This document shows, in pieces, positions 6,913-15,869 of a stretch of DNA of 22,034 nt. The first letter of the stretch is position 1. Each line of letters starts with the position of its first letter. This DNA is from Planctomycetia bacterium. Lineage in GTDB: Bacteria; Planctomycetota; UBA1135; GCA-002686595. The position numbers and the translations under genes are program-made. The stretch lies in NCBI GenBank assembly GCA_005778045.1, contig SXKQ01000053.1, positions 1 to 22,034 on the forward strand, given 5' to 3'. The notes beneath the pieces were generated by a model. The model worked only from the letters and a program-made list of their open reading frames with translations. It made no database searches and was not told the origin of the DNA.

Positions 6913-7758
6913 TCAACCGAGGGCTTCGACATCGGCGCCCCGGACCCGCTCCGCCAGCCCGGAAAAAACTTCCGGAGCGATGCCGAGGCAGCGCTCGGCC
7001 ACCTTGGCGAGGCGCAGCACGGCCGAGTCGAATGTCTCGCTCCCGGCGCGATACGCGAGCTGGTCGGCGATCGCGACGACGCCCACATGCGGATGCTCGT
7101 GGATCGCATGGGTCGGCCCGTGATGGAACTCGATCGCCTGAGCGACCTTCTCCGGCAGCTGCCATTGGGCGGCGAGCAGGGCGCCGACCTCGACATGGGA
7201 GAAGCCGAACACGCGCCGTTCGGCGTCGTGCAGCTGGGAGCCTGTGCGGCGCGCGATGCGAATGCATTCGACGTACTCGTCCGTGAGGGCGTCGAGGATC
7301 ACGACCTTGCCCACGTCGTGCAGCAGTCCGCAGGCGTACAGATCGTCCGGGGCGAGCTCCGAGAGCTGGCGCGCGGCGGCGCCGATCGACTGCGCGAGCT
7401 GGGCCGTCAGGACGAGGTGTCGCCACAGCTCATCGAGGTCAAAGTCCGGAATGTCGCGCAGGTGCTCGTAGCGGCGCACGATCGAGCACTGCATCGTCAC
7501 GTTGCGCAGCGCACGCGCGCCGATCACCGTCACGGCGCGCTCGGCACTCGTCACGGGCTCGCGCAGGCCGTAGAAGGGCGAGTTCGCGAGTCGGAGGACG
7601 CGGGCGGTGATCGCCGGGTCCTCGGCCGCGATGCGCCCCATCTGCGCCGCGCCGACCGAGGTGTCCTCGATCGCGGCGTTGATGCGCAGCACCACCTCGG
7701 GCAGCGACGGGAGCGAGATCCGGTCGCCGAAGGTCTCGAGCAGTGCACGCCTCTCCAT
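6913..7758 (-). CDS. HDOD-domain signalling protein
   Basis: This cytoplasmic protein of 281 residues is nearly filled by an HDOD domain (PF08668). The LPSLPEVVLRI entry lies near residue 17, IAAEDPAITARVLRLANSPFYG at 43-64 is the family hallmark, and RAVTVIGARALRNVTM follows. The HD-like core is GLLHDVGKVVI (144-154), with FSHVEVGALLAAQWQLPEKV and FHHGP further on. HDOD proteins lack nucleotide hydrolysis in most cases and act as adaptors in regulatory or chemosensory circuits; this one keeps a His-Asp pair, so metal binding is not excluded. No receiver or output domain is attached. The ATG at 7758 is preferred to an adjacent GTG at 7761. Its order before a degenerate GGDEF and an actin gene suggests a shared regulatory task, though a 171-bp gap separates it from them. 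Confidence 0.88.
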   Translation of the reverse strand: MERRALLETFGDRISLPSLPEVVLRINAAIEDTSVGAAQMGRIAAEDPAITARVLRLANSPFYGLREPVTSAERAVTVIGARALRNVTMQCSIVRRYEHLRDIPDFDLDELWRHLVLTAQLAQSIGAAARQLSELAPDDLYACGLLHDVGKVVILDALTDEYVECIRIARRTGSQLHDAERRVFGFSHVEVGALLAAQWQLPEKVAQAIEFHHGPTHAIHEHPHVGVVAIADQLAYRAGSETFDSAVLRLAKVAERCLGIAPEVFSGLAERVRGADVEALG

Positions 7759-7793
7759 CACGAAGGGCGTATCGGTCCGCTCCCCTGTGGCGC

Positions 7794-7805
7794 TTCAGCG
7801 CTGAA
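7794..7805. promoter_or_regulatory. 12-bp perfect palindrome upstream of the HDOD gene
   Basis: The sequence ttcagcgctgaa is a perfect palindrome in the 98-bp gap between the HDOD start and the end of the ABC permease gene. With no loop it is better read as a possible dimeric regulator site than as a terminator. It lies about 36-47 bp upstream of the HDOD ATG, a reasonable operator position. A 12-bp palindrome can occur by chance. Confidence 0.25.
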
Positions 7806-7856
7806 ACGGAAAGTCTGTCCGCACCCGAGAGCCGCAGGAAGTTTCCCCGCGTCCAC

Positions 7857-9212
7857 TCACGGACGACGCAGCCACTTCCACAACTCGGCCGGCGTCGCGG
7901 ACTTGCCGGTGAGCAGGATGCCGACGCGGAAGATGCGCGCGGCAGCCCACACCATGCCGAGCACGCCCCCGAAGCCGACCAGCGAAGTGAGCACGATCTC
8001 CCAGCCGGGCACGGACTCGACCGAGGCCACGCGCAGCACCATCGCGAACGGGGTCATGGGCGGGATGTAGGAGATCACGCGCGCGAAGGTGCTGTCGGGA
8101 TTCTCCGTAACGAAGAACCACGTGAAGAGCGGCAACGTGAACACGATCGTCACGGGCCCGAGCAGCGTCTGGGCGTCCCGCAGCTCGCTGACGGCGGCAC
8201 CGATCGCCGCCATGGTCGCGGCCACCATCAGGAACGCCATCAGGAAGTAGATCCCAAGGTAGACGAGCTTGTCCGGCGGCACGAGGTGCGCGTAGCCGAG
8301 ACTCGAGGCCGCGCTCAGGCCCACGCTTGAGTACATCCCGAGCATCAGCGCCCCCACCGCGCACTGGCCGATCACCTTGCCGGCGAGCAGCTCGAGCGGG
8401 CTGACCGCCGAGAGCAGCACCTCGATCACGCGATTCGACTTTTCCTCGATCGTCGAGGTCAGTAGGTAGTTGCCGGTCACCCAAACGCTGCTCCACAGCA
8501 GCAGCATGAACGCGAGCGGGACGAACACCTTCGCGAGCTGGTTCTCCTGCACGTCGACGCCATCGCCGCGCAGCGTGGTCGAGACGGACACCGGCGGTGC
8601 GAGCACGGCGCGCGCGTGGGCAACGTCGAGACCGACGGTCGCGGCGCGCGCCGAGACCACCGCGCGACCGAGCGCGCCCTGCAGGTCGTCGACTTGCTGG
8701 CGCGTGAGTCCTTCGCGCAGGAACAGCTCGAAGCGGTTGGTGTCCTCGGCCGCCGAGAGCACCGAGCTTTCGTAGCGCACGCAGGCGAGCAGCTCCCCCG
8801 CCCGCACGCGGCGGCGGAAGCTCTCGACCGCGGCCGGATCGGAGCTGGTCTCGACGCCCACGAGCGGCGCCGGCGCCTCGAACATGCTGCGCGCCTGCCT
8901 CTCGAGCATCTCGCGCATCGGCTCGGGCAGCACGCCCTGCAGCCGGCGCTGCATCTCCGCCAGACGCCGATTGCGCTCGCGCACCAGTCGATCGCCGTCG
9001 AACTCCACGACGACAGCTGCCGCGAGACGCCCATCGACGTCGACCACGGCCAGCGCGCCCTCGAGCGGCTTGGGCGAAGGCTGCAGGAGGAACGGCAGCG
9101 CCAGCGCGAGTACCCAGAACACGACCGGCAGGATGATCGCGGCCAGCAGGAACGCCTTGGTGAGCACGGTCGTGCGGAACTCCCGCACGGCGATCTCAGT
9201 CACCCTTGCCAT
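7857..9212 (-). CDS. ABC-2 type permease, NatB-like exporter subunit
   Basis: This 451-residue membrane subunit of an ABC-2 exporter has one N-terminal membrane helix (about 20-42, KAFLLAAIILPVVFWVLAL). A large extracytoplasmic domain follows (about 45-230, rich in Arg and Glu), then five to six helices from about 235 to 445. The cytoplasmic coupling segment STIEEKSNRVIEVLLSAVSPLELLAGKVIGQ is the strongest mark of the NatB/YhaP-type ABC-2 family (PF12698). Such systems export sodium, drugs or envelope components; the substrate is not deducible. The ATG at 9212 lies inside the ATPase gene (17-bp overlap) and has an AAGGAG seven bases upstream, which decides this start over longer frames. It works with the ATPase encoded immediately upstream. 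Confidence 0.87.
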   Translation of the reverse strand: MARVTEIAVREFRTTVLTKAFLLAAIILPVVFWVLALALPFLLQPSPKPLEGALAVVDVDGRLAAAVVVEFDGDRLVRERNRRLAEMQRRLQGVLPEPMREMLERQARSMFEAPAPLVGVETSSDPAAVESFRRRVRAGELLACVRYESSVLSAAEDTNRFELFLREGLTRQQVDDLQGALGRAVVSARAATVGLDVAHARAVLAPPVSVSTTLRGDGVDVQENQLAKVFVPLAFMLLLWSSVWVTGNYLLTSTIEEKSNRVIEVLLSAVSPLELLAGKVIGQCAVGALMLGMYSSVGLSAASSLGYAHLVPPDKLVYLGIYFLMAFLMVAATMAAIGAAVSELRDAQTLLGPVTIVFTLPLFTWFFVTENPDSTFARVISYIPPMTPFAMVLRVASVESVPGWEIVLTSLVGFGGVLGMVWAAARIFRVGILLTGKSATPAELWKWLRRP

Positions 9213-10167
9213 GCTCGAGCTCCTTGCGCGCATCCTCCGCGGCGCTCTCCCCTTCGGCGGATCGGACGACACGCACGAACACGTCCTCGAGGCTGACGCG
9301 CTCGAGTTCGATGCGGCGGGCGGGACCGCGGCGCAACAGCGTGTCGAACAGCTCCTGTGGCCGTGCCCCCTCGCCCAGCGCGAGCGAATAGCCGCGGCCG
9401 TCGCGCGCGCGGTGCACGGAATGCACGCCCGGGAGCCTCGCGAGCTCGGGCTCGAGCGCAGCTCCCGCATCGAGGGGCTCGTAGGCCAGCGTGCGCGGGT
9501 CGAAGCGCGCGTGGATCTCGGGCAAGGTCGCGTCGAGTTGCTTGCGGCCACGGTGAATCAGCACCAGCCGATCACAGATGCGCTCGGCCTGCTGCATCTG
9601 GTGCGTGCACAGGAGGATCGTGCGCCCCTCGCGGTGCAGCTCGCTCACGAGACAGTCGAGCACCACGGCATTGACCGGGTCGAGGCCCGAGAACGGCTCG
9701 TCGAGGATGAGGAGCTCCGGCTCATGCACCACCGCGGCGATGAACTGCACCTTCTGCTGCATGCCCTTGGAGAGCTCCTGGCAGCGACGGTGCTCGACGC
9801 CCCCGAGCTCGATCCGCTCCAGCCAGCCGCGCACGCGCGCCGCAAGCCCAGCGCGCGGAACGCCCTTCAGGCGCGCGATGAAGGCGAGGTACTCGCCCAC
9901 CCGCATGGTGCGATACAGCCCGCGCTCCTCCGGCAGGTATCCGATGCGCTCCTTGGCGGCGAGCGCGCTCCCGCCGAGCACCTCGACCGTGCCCCGGTCC
10001 GGGTAAAGAATCGAGAGCACCATGCGGATCGTGGTGCTCTTGCCGGCGCCGTTGGGGCCCAACACGCCGCACAGCGAGCCGCGCGCGATCTCGAGGTCGA
10101 GACCGGCGACGGCGAGGCGGTCACCAAAGCGCTTCTCGGCACCGCGAATGGAGATGGCAGCCGTCAT
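9196..10167 (-). CDS. ABC transporter ATPase, NatA-like
   Basis: This 323-residue nucleotide-binding subunit has all ATPase motifs intact. Walker A GPNGAGKST is at 37-45, the Q-loop region near YLPEERGLY (77-85), the signature ELSKGMQQKV (131-140), Walker B LLILDEP (152-158), the D-loop SGLD and the H-loop His189 (CTHQ). The YLPEERGLY and LSKGMQQK forms and the extra C-terminal domain of about 110 residues (mixed beta, ending SLEDVFVRVV) are typical of NatA/YhaQ-like exporters. It powers the ABC-2 permease encoded directly downstream. The ATG at 10167 is preferred over a TTG at 10203. The gene heads a minus-strand operon diverging from the SGNH-flippase operon. Confidence 0.92.
   Translation of the reverse strand: MTAAISIRGAEKRFGDRLAVAGLDLEIARGSLCGVLGPNGAGKSTTIRMVLSILYPDRGTVEVLGGSALAAKERIGYLPEERGLYRTMRVGEYLAFIARLKGVPRAGLAARVRGWLERIELGGVEHRRCQELSKGMQQKVQFIAAVVHEPELLILDEPFSGLDPVNAVVLDCLVSELHREGRTILLCTHQMQQAERICDRLVLIHRGRKQLDATLPEIHARFDPRTLAYEPLDAGAALEPELARLPGVHSVHRARDGRGYSLALGEGARPQELFDTLLRRGPARRIELERVSLEDVFVRVVRSAEGESAAEDARKELEHGKGD
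9220..9225 (-). promoter_or_regulatory. Shine-Dalgarno AAGGAG for the ABC permease gene
   Basis: AAGGAG on the minus strand, seven bases before the ATG at 9212, lies within the last codons of the ATPase gene. It fixes the permease start and shows that the two genes are translated from one message. Confidence 0.7.
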
Positions 10168-10288
10168 CGCGCCGTGCAGTTCCGCAAACAAGACATGGGG
10201 CAAGGATGTTGGCGAGAGCGAGGCGTCTTTCCAAGAGGTGCCACGCTGGAACTCGCCCGCGGCAGGTGCGAAGGTGCGCGGGTCTCAG
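10168..10288. promoter_or_regulatory. Divergent intergenic region, probable promoters
   Basis: These 121 bp separate the starts of two operons running in opposite directions (ABC exporter leftward, SGNH-flippase rightward), so promoters for both should lie here. I see no clear sigma-70 boxes, palindrome or attenuator. A GAAGG about 15 bases before the ATG at 10289 is a weak, rather distant Shine-Dalgarno candidate. Confidence 0.4.
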
Positions 10289-11035
10289 ATGTCTCGAAGC
10301 CGCCTTCTTGTCTTGCTCGCCCTCGTCGCCAGCGCGTGGCTCGTGGCGGCGTGGTTCGACCTCCTGCCGGGCGGCTGGAGACTGCGCCGGGCCCTCGGCC
10401 GCGACGAAGCGCGTGCGAGCTACGAGCGGCACCGCGCCGAACGGCTGGCGCACTTCGCGGGCGAGACAAGTCCGCCGGGCGCGGTCGTGTTCCTCGGCTC
10501 GTCGACCATGGAGCGTTTCGATCTGGCGCGCTGGTTCCCGCTCGCCACGACGCTCAATCGCGGCCTCGGGAACGAGCCCATCGCCGACCTCGACGCGCGC
10601 CTGCTGGCGAGTGTTCCCGCGGAGGCTCGGGCGCTGGTGCTCTACGCCGGATCCGTCGACTTCCGGCGCACCGGGAGCGAGTCCTCCTCGGCCATCGCGG
10701 ACAGGGTCGACCGCCTGCTGGAACGCCTCGTCGAGCAGCGTCCCGCCTGCGAGCTCCTGCTGCTCGGAATTCTGCCCGAGCGGGGGATGCCCCAAGACCG
10801 CGTGGCGGCGCTCACGCGCCTCAATGCCCACCTCGCGGACCATGCGCGGGCACGCGGGGCGAGCTTCGTCGACACGGGCCGCCCGCCCCTCGCCACGGAC
10901 ACAGGCAGCCTGTCGGAAAGTTTTTCCTGCGATCCGATGCACCTCGCGGACGAGGGATATGCCGTGCTCGCGGACTGGATCGCCGAGGCCCTGCCCGCGC
11001 TCCGGCCGCAGGCCGCCTCCACCTCGCCACGATGA
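10289..11035 (+). CDS. Membrane-anchored or secreted SGNH/GDSL-family hydrolase
   Basis: This 248-residue protein begins with a signal anchor or signal peptide (SRSRLLVLLALVASAWLVAAWF). The SGNH blocks follow in order: FLGSSTMERF with nucleophile Ser71 or Ser72 at 68-77, NRGLGNEPIADL with Gly94/Asn95 at 90-101, YAGSVDFRR at 119-127 (block III, Asp in place of the usual Asn) and DPMHLADEGY with Asp215 and His218 at 215-224. The family removes or transfers acyl groups on lipids or polysaccharides. It stands 31 bp before a Wzx-like flippase gene, so an envelope glycan ester is a reasonable substrate. The ATG at 10289 is chosen because it immediately precedes the basic-hydrophobic leader. The altered block III means catalysis is likely but not assured. 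Confidence 0.82.
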   Translation: MSRSRLLVLLALVASAWLVAAWFDLLPGGWRLRRALGRDEARASYERHRAERLAHFAGETSPPGAVVFLGSSTMERFDLARWFPLATTLNRGLGNEPIADLDARLLASVPAEARALVLYAGSVDFRRTGSESSSAIADRVDRLLERLVEQRPACELLLLGILPERGMPQDRVAALTRLNAHLADHARARGASFVDTGRPPLATDTGSLSESFSCDPMHLADEGYAVLADWIAEALPALRPQAASTSPR

Positions 11036-11066
11036 ACGCCCGAAGCCCCCACCGCGGAGCCGCACG

Positions 11067-12590
11067 ATGATCCGCAGCATCGGCTCGAACTGGGCGCTCA
11101 ACGCGCTGCAGGTGCTCGTGCTCATGGTGCTCACGCCGTTCGCCCTGCGCACCCTGGGCGCGGAGCAAAACGGCGTGTGGGTCACGGTGGTGTCGCTGAC
11201 GGGCCTGCTGCGACTGCTCGTGCTCGGCGTGCCGATGGCCTCGGTGAAGTCGATCGCGGAAGCGCGCGGGCGCGCGGACCTCGCGGGAGTCAATCGCGCC
11301 ATTTCGACCTGCCTCGCGATCACGCTCGCCATGGGCCTCCTCGCGCTCGCACTCGGCTGGGCGCAACTCGAGGCCTTCGAGCATGGCTATCTCGACGGAG
11401 CCTTGGGAGCGGGCCTCTCGCCCGCGCAGCGCACGGCCGCGCAAGTGGGGTTCGTGCTCGCGGCGACGCAGGTTGCTGCCGCGTTCGTCCTGCGGCTGCC
11501 CTACGGAGTCCTCGATGCGCACGAGGACTTCACGACCCGCAACGGGATCATGGCACTCGAGCTCCTCGCGCGCGCCGGCCTGACGGTGGCCCTGCTGCCC
11601 CGCGCGCCGGATCTCACCACGCTGGCCGGGATTCTCGTGGCGACGATGGTGCTCGAGTTCGCGCTCGCGTGGCTCGCGATCCGCAGCCGTCATGCGGGCG
11701 TGCGCTTCTCGCTCGCGAGCTTCGACCGATCGCTCGTGCGTGGCATCCTGTCGTTCAGCGTGTTCGCGATGCTCCTCAACGTCGGGACGCTGCTCGCCTT
11801 CCGCTGCGACGCTCTCGTGATCGGTCGCTGGCTCGACGCGGCCGCCACGACGCAGTTCGATCTCGGATCCAAGTTCTTCGAGCCGTTGGCGGGCTTCGTG
11901 ATCGGTATCGGCGCCGTCGTGATGCCGGCGGCCACGCGCCTCAAGGCGAGCGGCAAGATCGAAGACCTGCGGCCAGTGCTGCTGCGCTGGACGCGCATCT
12001 CGTTCCTCCTGGTGCTCGCCATCGGCACGTTTCTGCTGCTCCTCGGACCTGAGTTCCTCGCGCTGTGGGTCGGTCCCGAGATCGCGGGCCCCGCGGGCTC
12101 TGTGTTGCGCGTGCTGATGGTGTCGTTCCTCGTGTACCTGCCCGTCCGCGGCGTCTCGCTGCCGATCCTGATGGGACTCGGACAGCCCGTGAAGCCGACC
12201 GTCGCGCTGCTCGCCATGGGCGTGATCAACATCGCGCTCTCGATCGCGCTCGTCGGGCGGCTGGGGCTCGTGGGCGTGGCGCTCGGCACGGCGCTGCCGA
12301 ACATCGTCTTCTCGCTGTTCGTTGCGATGCTCGCCTGCCGAGAGCTCGCGGTGCCGGCGCGCGAGTTCCTGAGTTATGCCTTCGGGAGGCCCTTGCTGGG
12401 CGCCCTGCCCGCCCTCGCGCTCGTGCTGGCCTACAAGCGACTCGTGGCGATCGACACGTGGGCGGAGCTCATAGCCGGAGGCGTGCTCTCGACCGCAGCG
12501 CTCGGCGTCGTGACGGTGTTCTTCGTGCTGCGCGACGACCCGTGGATCGCGCTCCCAGGACCGCTGGCCCGCTTCGGAGCTCGCCCGTGA
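11067..12590 (+). CDS. Wzx-type polysaccharide/lipid-linked oligosaccharide flippase
   Basis: This polytopic membrane protein of 507 residues has about 14 hydrophobic segments and belongs to the MOP/MVF-like flippase superfamily (polysaccharide synthesis type, PF01943/PF13440). It opens MIRSIGSNWALNALQVLVLMVLTPFALRTLG, the usual first helix with a conserved asparagine and a helix-ending LG. It goes on with NGVWVTVVSLTGLLRLLVLG and has a second-half FDLGSKFFEPLAGFVIGIGAVVMPA segment. Wzx proteins move undecaprenyl-linked glycan units across the inner membrane. No glycosyltransferase or polymerase genes are in view, so the glycan is unknown. The stop overlaps the next gene's GTG (GTGA), and SGNH-type genes lie on both sides. 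Confidence 0.88.
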   Translation: MIRSIGSNWALNALQVLVLMVLTPFALRTLGAEQNGVWVTVVSLTGLLRLLVLGVPMASVKSIAEARGRADLAGVNRAISTCLAITLAMGLLALALGWAQLEAFEHGYLDGALGAGLSPAQRTAAQVGFVLAATQVAAAFVLRLPYGVLDAHEDFTTRNGIMALELLARAGLTVALLPRAPDLTTLAGILVATMVLEFALAWLAIRSRHAGVRFSLASFDRSLVRGILSFSVFAMLLNVGTLLAFRCDALVIGRWLDAAATTQFDLGSKFFEPLAGFVIGIGAVVMPAATRLKASGKIEDLRPVLLRWTRISFLLVLAIGTFLLLLGPEFLALWVGPEIAGPAGSVLRVLMVSFLVYLPVRGVSLPILMGLGQPVKPTVALLAMGVINIALSIALVGRLGLVGVALGTALPNIVFSLFVAMLACRELAVPAREFLSYAFGRPLLGALPALALVLAYKRLVAIDTWAELIAGGVLSTAALGVVTVFFVLRDDPWIALPGPLARFGARP

Positions 12591-13717
12591 ACCTCCCCGG
12601 TCTCCTCGGTGCGGCGGGAGCCATGCTCGCTGCTTCGGAGCTCGCCGCGCGAGCGATCCTGCGCGCCGGCGGTGCCTACTACGTATGGCGTCCTCACGAC
12701 CGCACGCACATGCAGCCCGATCGTGCGGCCCTGCCGTCCCTCGAGCCACTGGTGCATTTCGAGATCAATGCGGAGGGCGAACGCGGTGACGAGCTGCCCT
12801 CCGACCGGCGCGGGCTCTACCGCGTGCTGGTGGCCGGCGGCAGCGCGGCCGAGGGCTACATGCTCGACCAGCCGAGCTCGTGGCCAGGCGTGCTGCAGTC
12901 GCTGCTGCGCGAGCCAAAGGCCCGCGAGCGACTCGGCGCGCGTCACGTGCACGTGGGCAACATCGCGCGCTCACTCGTGCCGTGCGAGACGATCCTGACG
13001 ATGCTCGAGCGTGTTCTGCCACGCTACGACAGGCTCGATCTCGTGCTGCTGATGGTCGGAGCCTCCGATGCGGTCACGTGGCTGGAGCAGCGCTGCCCCG
13101 TGCCGCTGCCGCAAGCGCGCTTCGGGCTCGACTATATGTTCGACGAGCACTGCGAGCGTCGCTTCGGCTGGAAGCCGACGGAGCTGGCGCTGCGCGCGCT
13201 CGGCTCGCGAATCATGCGCCGCGTGCGCGCCCCGCAGGTTCGCGAGCGCACAGGCTCGAAGCTCGTCGAGCTGCGCGAACGCCGGCACAATGCCACGCGC
13301 TGGATCGACTCGGCCCCGGACCCCGAGCCGATGCTCGCGCGCTTCGAGCACAACCTCGCTGCGATGATCGAGCGCTGCCGCGCCAAGGGCGCGCGCGTGA
13401 TCGTGGTACGCCAGCCCTGGTTCGACAAGGAGCTCAGCGACGCGGAAGAGGCCGTGATGTGGAACTTCTGCATCGGACGGCCCTACGTCGAGACGACGAC
13501 CGAGTACTACACGCACCCCCTCGTGCGCACGCTGCTCACGCGCCTCGACGAGCGCGCCGCGGCCACCGCCCAGCGGCTCGGAGTGGAGGAAGTCGACCTC
13601 CGTCCTGCCGTCGCGCCGGATCTCGTCCACTACTACGACTACCTGCACTTCACGCCACAGGGCGCGCGCACCGTGGGCGAGCAGGTGGCCCGCGTCGTGC
13701 TCGCTCGCGCTCGCTGA
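12587..13717 (+). CDS. SGNH/GDSL-like hydrolase, translationally coupled to the flippase
   Basis: This 376-residue protein has a short hydrophobic start (LLGAAGAMLAASELAARAIL) and SGNH blocks with wider spacing than the upstream SGNH protein. They are VAGGSAAEGY with Ser86 (82-91), VGNIAR with Asn125, MVGASDAVTW with Asp161 (157-165) and HYYDYLHFTPQGA with Asp351 and His354 (348-360). The inserted region at 165-310 is Arg/Glu-rich and may form a lid or a partner-binding helix. This layout resembles the large uncharacterised SGNH proteins common next to exopolysaccharide genes. The GTG start overlaps the flippase stop by four bases, so it is expressed with it. Likely role: deacylation or acyl transfer on the exported glycan. 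The end is 15 bp from the convergent beta-helix gene. Confidence 0.8.
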   Translation: MNLPGLLGAAGAMLAASELAARAILRAGGAYYVWRPHDRTHMQPDRAALPSLEPLVHFEINAEGERGDELPSDRRGLYRVLVAGGSAAEGYMLDQPSSWPGVLQSLLREPKARERLGARHVHVGNIARSLVPCETILTMLERVLPRYDRLDLVLLMVGASDAVTWLEQRCPVPLPQARFGLDYMFDEHCERRFGWKPTELALRALGSRIMRRVRAPQVRERTGSKLVELRERRHNATRWIDSAPDPEPMLARFEHNLAAMIERCRAKGARVIVVRQPWFDKELSDAEEAVMWNFCIGRPYVETTTEYYTHPLVRTLLTRLDERAAATAQRLGVEEVDLRPAVAPDLVHYYDYLHFTPQGARTVGEQVARVVLARAR

Positions 13718-13732
13718 GCGCAGCCGCCAAGC

Positions 13733-15865
13733 TCAATCGACTCGCTCGAGTCGCAGCGCGAGAACGGCCCAGCCGTCGAGCTCGAAGTGCTCGACCTCGA
13801 ACGCGTGCTCACCCGGCTCGTCGAACGAGACCTCCGCGGAGTCGACCGTCGGGCCGTGGTGAGTCCAGTTCTCGATCACCGTACGTCCATCCACACGGAC
13901 CCGCACGCCGTCGTCGGAGGTCGACTCGACGCGCCAGCGTCCCGCAGGCAGGTGGAGTCGCGCCGAGGCCAAGGTGCCGAAGCGGTCGGAGCCCAGCGCA
14001 GCGGCGCGCACCTCCGTAGGCACGCCAGGGAGCTCGGAAGGTCCGGCGGAGCCGAAGGCAAGGTCGAGCGCCGACATCTGCACACGCACGCCCGCTTCGA
14101 CCTCGGACCTCCAGCGCGCGGTATCCACGCGCGGATCCGTGAGATAACGACCCAAGCTGACATCCCAGCGCGCGCCCAGAAGGAGCCCGCGCCCAGCGAG
14201 CGCGCTGCTCGGGAGGCGCACGCGCAGCTCGTAGTCAAGCGCCCGGCCCGCCACGCGCGGCGCGATCACGTACTGGGCCGGATCGACGCCCGCGTCGAGC
14301 GCGAGTCGCACGTCCGGTCCCGCGTCCACGCCGATCGCCACCTCGTTGCCCAGCAGGCGCCATACATGGCTCCCGTCGCGATCGGGCAGGCGCTGAAGCA
14401 GCGGCGCGACCCAGTCGTAGGGTCCCCACTCGGTCATCACGATGTACTCGCGTCCGGCGAGGTGCGCGCGGGCCCCCACGGCCTTGCGTGCGCCCGGCAG
14501 TGCGACCAGTGCATCCTCGTCCAGCGGCAGGTGCGCGACCGTCGGCAACTGCTCGGTCAACTGCGAGGCTGCGTCGATCTTCCAGCGACTGCGCTCCAGA
14601 CCTGCCTGCCGCGGGTCGACCGCGATGCGTTCGTTGGGACCGCGCAGCTCGAGCTGCACGGCGCTGTCTTGGAAGCGATTGAGACGCACGGAGTGACCCG
14701 CGCTCGCCGTGGGATTGAGCCTTGCCCACGACTTCGCGAGCAGGTCGCTGTCTTCGTCCCACCACAGCTCAAGGTCGCGAGCATTGGTCGAGAAGTCGTT
14801 GCCCGCGATGGACCAGTCGCTGCCGTGCTCGACCGCGATGGCGGCGATCGTGTTTCCGAGGAGCTCATTGCCGCGCGCCTGAGTCCGGCTCGAGTAGCCG
14901 CCCCAGATCCCGTAGTTGCAGCGCGCGAGAACATTGCGGGCGAAGACGTTGTCGAACGAGAAGGTCAGCTCGATCCCGATCGCGGCCGCATCGGAAAAAT
15001 CATTGCCGTAGAGCAGATTGCGGTTGCATCCGAGGCCCGCAAGCCCACTCGCGTCGAGCGCCTCGTTGCCGGCGAATCCGAAGAAGCCATCTCCGCCGTG
15101 CGTCGCCGAGTTGAATGCGAACACGTTGTCGCTGCTCTGCTCGAAGACGAGGATGCCCGCGGAATCCTGGCCGCGGGAGTAGACGCCATGGCTGTAGCCG
15201 CGGATGCAGAAATCGAAGCTGTTGCGCGCCACCGTGTTGCCGGAGCTCCGGTACAGCGCGAGCCCCCACCCCGACAGGAAGCTCATGTCATTGTCGTAGA
15301 TGCGCGAGCCTTCGACGCGCCGCAGGCAGATGCCGTTCTGCGTGCTGCGCACGCGGTTCTGGCGCAGCGTGACGTCGCGCGAGTCCTCGACGTAGAGCCC
15401 GGCCCCGTAGTTACGAAGCCACTCGTTGGCATCGTTCTGGTGAGGCCGCAGCCAATCCTGCGTGTCCTCCGCCCGCTGAGTCGAGCGGAGCCGTTGCGCG
15501 AAGCCACGGGAAAGGTCGCAGCCCTCGACCACGAGACCGTCGGCGCCGCTGGCCCAGATCGCACAGCGCAGGCCCGAGGCCTGCAGCCCGCGCACCGTGA
15601 CGCGCTTGCCCGTGACGCGCACGCCGATTCCGCGCAGCGAGTCCTGAGACGCGCCAGCAGGCGCTCCGAGCAGCGCCGTGCGCGAGAACGTCACCGTGAG
15701 GTCGTCGCCGCGGATGTGCACGATGCCGTCCTGCTCGTCATCCTCGATGACGAGCCCTCTGGGATCGAGCAGGCACGACTCCCGGATCTCGATGTCATCT
15801 CGATCGACAGGCACCACACGCGGAGGCTGCTGTGCGAGAGCCAGCGCGAGAGCGAGAGCGAGCAT
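13733..15865 (-). CDS. Secreted right-handed beta-helix (NosD-like) protein with PA14-like C-terminus
   Basis: This 710-residue exported protein has a minimal leader (ALALALALA at 3-11) and an N-terminal cap (residues about 20-60: DIEIRESC, then GIVHIRGDDLTVTF). A long run of parallel beta-helix turns follows at about 85-410. The repeated rungs read N-x-(V/L)-(A/L)-x-N or G-(I/L)-x-(V/L) (SGNTVARNSF, SSDNVFAFNS, NRNLLYGNDF, SFDNVFARNVL, SDWSIAGNDF), as in NosD and pectate-lyase-like CASH proteins. A middle domain contains the segment TEWGPYDWVAP (478-488). Residues about 625-708 (ASARLHLPAGRWRVESTSDDGVRVRVDG and the following GEHAFEVEHF) look like a PA14 carbohydrate-binding-type domain. It may bind or process a surface glycan or assist the exporter of its operon. 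It starts four bases after the HD gene stop. Confidence 0.85.
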   Translation of the reverse strand: MLALALALALAQQPPRVVPVDRDDIEIRESCLLDPRGLVIEDDEQDGIVHIRGDDLTVTFSRTALLGAPAGASQDSLRGIGVRVTGKRVTVRGLQASGLRCAIWASGADGLVVEGCDLSRGFAQRLRSTQRAEDTQDWLRPHQNDANEWLRNYGAGLYVEDSRDVTLRQNRVRSTQNGICLRRVEGSRIYDNDMSFLSGWGLALYRSSGNTVARNSFDFCIRGYSHGVYSRGQDSAGILVFEQSSDNVFAFNSATHGGDGFFGFAGNEALDASGLAGLGCNRNLLYGNDFSDAAAIGIELTFSFDNVFARNVLARCNYGIWGGYSSRTQARGNELLGNTIAAIAVEHGSDWSIAGNDFSTNARDLELWWDEDSDLLAKSWARLNPTASAGHSVRLNRFQDSAVQLELRGPNERIAVDPRQAGLERSRWKIDAASQLTEQLPTVAHLPLDEDALVALPGARKAVGARAHLAGREYIVMTEWGPYDWVAPLLQRLPDRDGSHVWRLLGNEVAIGVDAGPDVRLALDAGVDPAQYVIAPRVAGRALDYELRVRLPSSALAGRGLLLGARWDVSLGRYLTDPRVDTARWRSEVEAGVRVQMSALDLAFGSAGPSELPGVPTEVRAAALGSDRFGTLASARLHLPAGRWRVESTSDDGVRVRVDGRTVIENWTHHGPTVDSAEVSFDEPGEHAFEVEHFELDGWAVLALRLERVD

Positions 15866-15869
15866 GGGC

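Noticed and set aside
8884..11070. Plus-strand frame of about 730 codons across the ABC operon and the SGNH gene
   Set aside because: It is antisense to the intact ATPase and permease motifs, then passes through the SGNH gene in the wrong frame; composition is low-complexity Arg/Ala/Ser.
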